A DNA stretch of 64,000 nt from Akebia trifoliata (lineage: Eukaryota > Streptophyta > Magnoliopsida > Ranunculales > Lardizabalaceae). A model generated the notes under the pieces. It was not told the origin of the DNA, did not search any database, and saw only the letters and a list, made by a program, of their open reading frames with translations. The stretch is taken from assembly GCA_017979445.1 (NCBI GenBank), contig CM030711.1, forward strand, positions 12,431,221-12,495,220, written 5' to 3'. The position numbers and the translations under genes were made by a program. Numbering within the stretch: position 1 is the stretch's first letter; each line of letters starts with the position of its first letter. Shown piece by piece: positions 62,045-64,000 of this stretch.

Positions 62045-64000
62045 ATGGGTGACCTTCAAGTAGTTGGAGGAATCAAGAAGCTCAACAACCAAAACTACAA
62101 CACGTGGGCAACATGCATGGAGTCTTACCTACAAGGTCAAGACCTTTGGGAGATTGTTGGTGGTAGTGAAGTTACGCAACCGACAACAGAAGATGCCAAT
62201 GGCATCTTGAGAAAATGGAAGATTAAAGCAGACAAGGCGATGTTTGCTTTAAAGACTACAATTGAAGAAGAAATGTTAGAGCACATTCGAGATGCCAAAA
62301 CACCGAAAGAAGCATGGGATACTTTCGCTATACTCTTTTCAAAGAAGAACGATATAAAGTTACAACTTCTCGAGAACGAGCTGCTATCAATGGCGCAACG
62401 TGATATGACGATCGCCCAATACTTTCATAAGGTGAAGTCAATATGCCGTAAAATTTCAGAGTTAGATCCGAATGCTGCTATTGGAGAAACCAGGATAAAA
62501 AGAATAATTATCCATGGTTTGCGACCCGAATACCGAGGCTTTATTACTGTAGTACAAGGATGGCCGACACAACCATCACTTGTTGAGTTCAAAAATTTGC
62601 TTGTTGGTCAAGAAGCTTTGGCTAAGCAAATGGGAGAAGTCTCGTTGAAGGATAAGGAAGAAGCACTTTACACAAGCAAAAGTAAAGGTAGCTTCAAGTA
62701 GTACGTCAGAGGTGGATCTAAAACGAATGGTGACAAGATAAGAGGTCATCAAAGAGAGGGAGGCTCTCGTCCAGGGGGAGCTTCAAAGAATCACAGTAAT
62801 AGTAGAAGGTTCGAAGGCGATTGCTACAACTGCGGGAAGAAGGGCCACATGGCGAAAGACTGCTGGTCTAAGAAAAAGCATGCTGAAAGTAATGCTGCTA
62901 CTTCCAGTTCTAAAGAGAAAATTGAAGATGAATGGGATGCTGAAGCATCGTTTGTAAAGGAAGAAGAAAAAGTAGCTCTTACAGCTACATCTGAACGGAT
63001 TGACTACGAGAATGACTGGATCGTAGACTCGGGGTGCTCAAATCACATGACAGGTGATAGACAGAAGTTGCAAAACTTGTCTGAGTACAAGGGAAGTCGT
63101 GTGGTGGTGACGGCTGACAACTCAAGGTTACCGATAGCTCACATGGATAAGACGATAGTCACACCTCGTTATAATTCTAACCAGGTGCCACTTCAAGATG
63201 TCTACCATGTTCTAGGAATGAAGGAAAATTTGTTATCCGTAGCTCAATTAACATCATCAGGCTACTATGTCTTGTTCGGTCCCCAAGATGTGAAGGTATA
63301 TCGTGACATCAAAATCTCAGAAAAGCCAACGATGGAGGGACGACGATTGGAGTCAGTTTACGTAATGTCAGCAGAGTCTGCATATGTAGACAAGACAAGA
63401 AGGAACGAGACAGCAGATTTGTGGCACATACGATTGAGTCATGTTAGCTATTCCAAGCTAAGTGTAATGGTAAAGAAGTCGATGCTTAAGGGACTTCCTC
63501 ATCTTGACGTGAGAACAGACACGGTCTGTGCAGGATGCCAGTATGGCAAAGCACATCAATTGCCATACGAGAAATCGAAGTTTAAAGCAAAGGAACCATT
63601 AGAGTTAATTCACTCTGATGTGTTCGGGCCAGTCAAGCAACCATCAATCGGCGGAATGCGGTACATGGTAACATTCATTGATGACTTCTCTAGGTATGTG
63701 TGGGTTTTCTTTATGAAAGAAAAATCTGAAACTTTTTCAAAGTTTAAAGAGTTCAAAGAGATAGTTGAAGGAGAAGTAGGAAAGAAGATCCGTTGCTTGC
63801 GCACAGACAATGGAGGAGAATATAGCTCGGACGAGTTCTCTCTATACCTACGAGAATGCAAAATACGTCATCAGTATACATGTGCCAATACACCACAACA
63901 GAATGGTGTAGCAGAAAGAAAGAATCGACATCTTGCAGAAACTTGTCGGAGTATGCTACATGCAAAGAATGTACCGGGAAGATTTTGGGCCGAAGCTATG
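62045..64000 (+). CDS. Ty1/copia gag-pol polyprotein, cut by the window end; one in-frame TAG
   Basis: Encodes the capsid and enzymes of a copia retrotransposon. Residues 1-218 are gag (start [20 protein letters not shown], with '[20 protein letters not shown]'). TAG at 62699-62701 interrupts the frame. Beyond it the same frame stays open to the window end: zinc knuckle '[14 protein letters not shown]' (62824-62865), protease '[14 protein letters not shown]' with DSG (63019), integrase zinc '[10 protein letters not shown]...[10 protein letters not shown]' and core 'LIHSDVFGP', '[10 protein letters not shown]', '[10 protein letters not shown]', which provide the D,D,E residues. Integrase end, RT, RNase H and the 3' LTR are outside. 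The stop may be a single C-to-T change in a Gln codon. Confidence 0.9.

Overview
This window looks like nuclear DNA from a flowering plant, probably a eudicot. It is very AT-rich and full of plant-type retrotransposons, DNA transposons, MITEs and microsatellites. Its only credible host genes have plant gene structures with short introns. Nothing bacterial, viral or organellar was recognised. All calls come from reading the sequence; no search was run.

The host genes are a tandem pair of five-exon GDSL esterase/lipase genes on the + strand. Copy 1 (43912-46009) has a frameshift in its signal peptide. Copy 2 (55768-57683) is intact at 360 codons. Their promoter regions are also duplicated, and both use a GC-AG first intron. 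Two other host-derived pieces are gene fragments: a HAESA/HSL1-like receptor-kinase exon (11279-11525, - strand), and the 3' half of a transportin-SR/MOS14-like importin gene carried inside a CACTA transposon (6847-9662).

The rest is nested transposable elements. (1) 1-11190: a decayed Ty3/gypsy chromovirus on the - strand (RT, RNase H, integrase, 3' LTR) is split by a 7.6 kb CACTA element at 2730-10314. That element holds the importin exons and a hAT-type MITE. (2) 13110-15480: a decayed Ty1/copia 5' part. (3) 17327-18104: the start of a Ty3/gypsy LTR. (4) 18110-38342: a whole but dead Athila-like Ty3/gypsy element on the - strand, bounded by a matching 5-bp duplication (ATAAT). It has two LTRs, a primer-binding site, a polypurine tract, gag, protease, RT/RNase H, integrase and a possible env-like region. 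A hAT transposon with an almost intact transposase (18980-22953), an LTR fragment (26446-26985) and a 3.4 kb solo LTR (30995-34402, duplication GAAAT) are inserted in it. (5) 38422-43640: an LTR-like repeat, tandem repeats and a MITE. (6) 46511-49463, between the GDSL genes: a non-autonomous hAT-like element with a 267-bp tandem duplication and a nested solo LTR (47499-49439, duplication CAACC). (7) 50050-55130: three MITEs and a small two-LTR retrotransposon. (8) 57757-61385: a LINE that is cut by a young-looking Ty1/copia element (61386 to the window end).

No clearly new biological system was found. The most informative signals are the gene-capturing CACTA element, the layered insertions with matching target-site duplications, and the GDSL pair with one damaged signal peptide and shared GC-AG introns.
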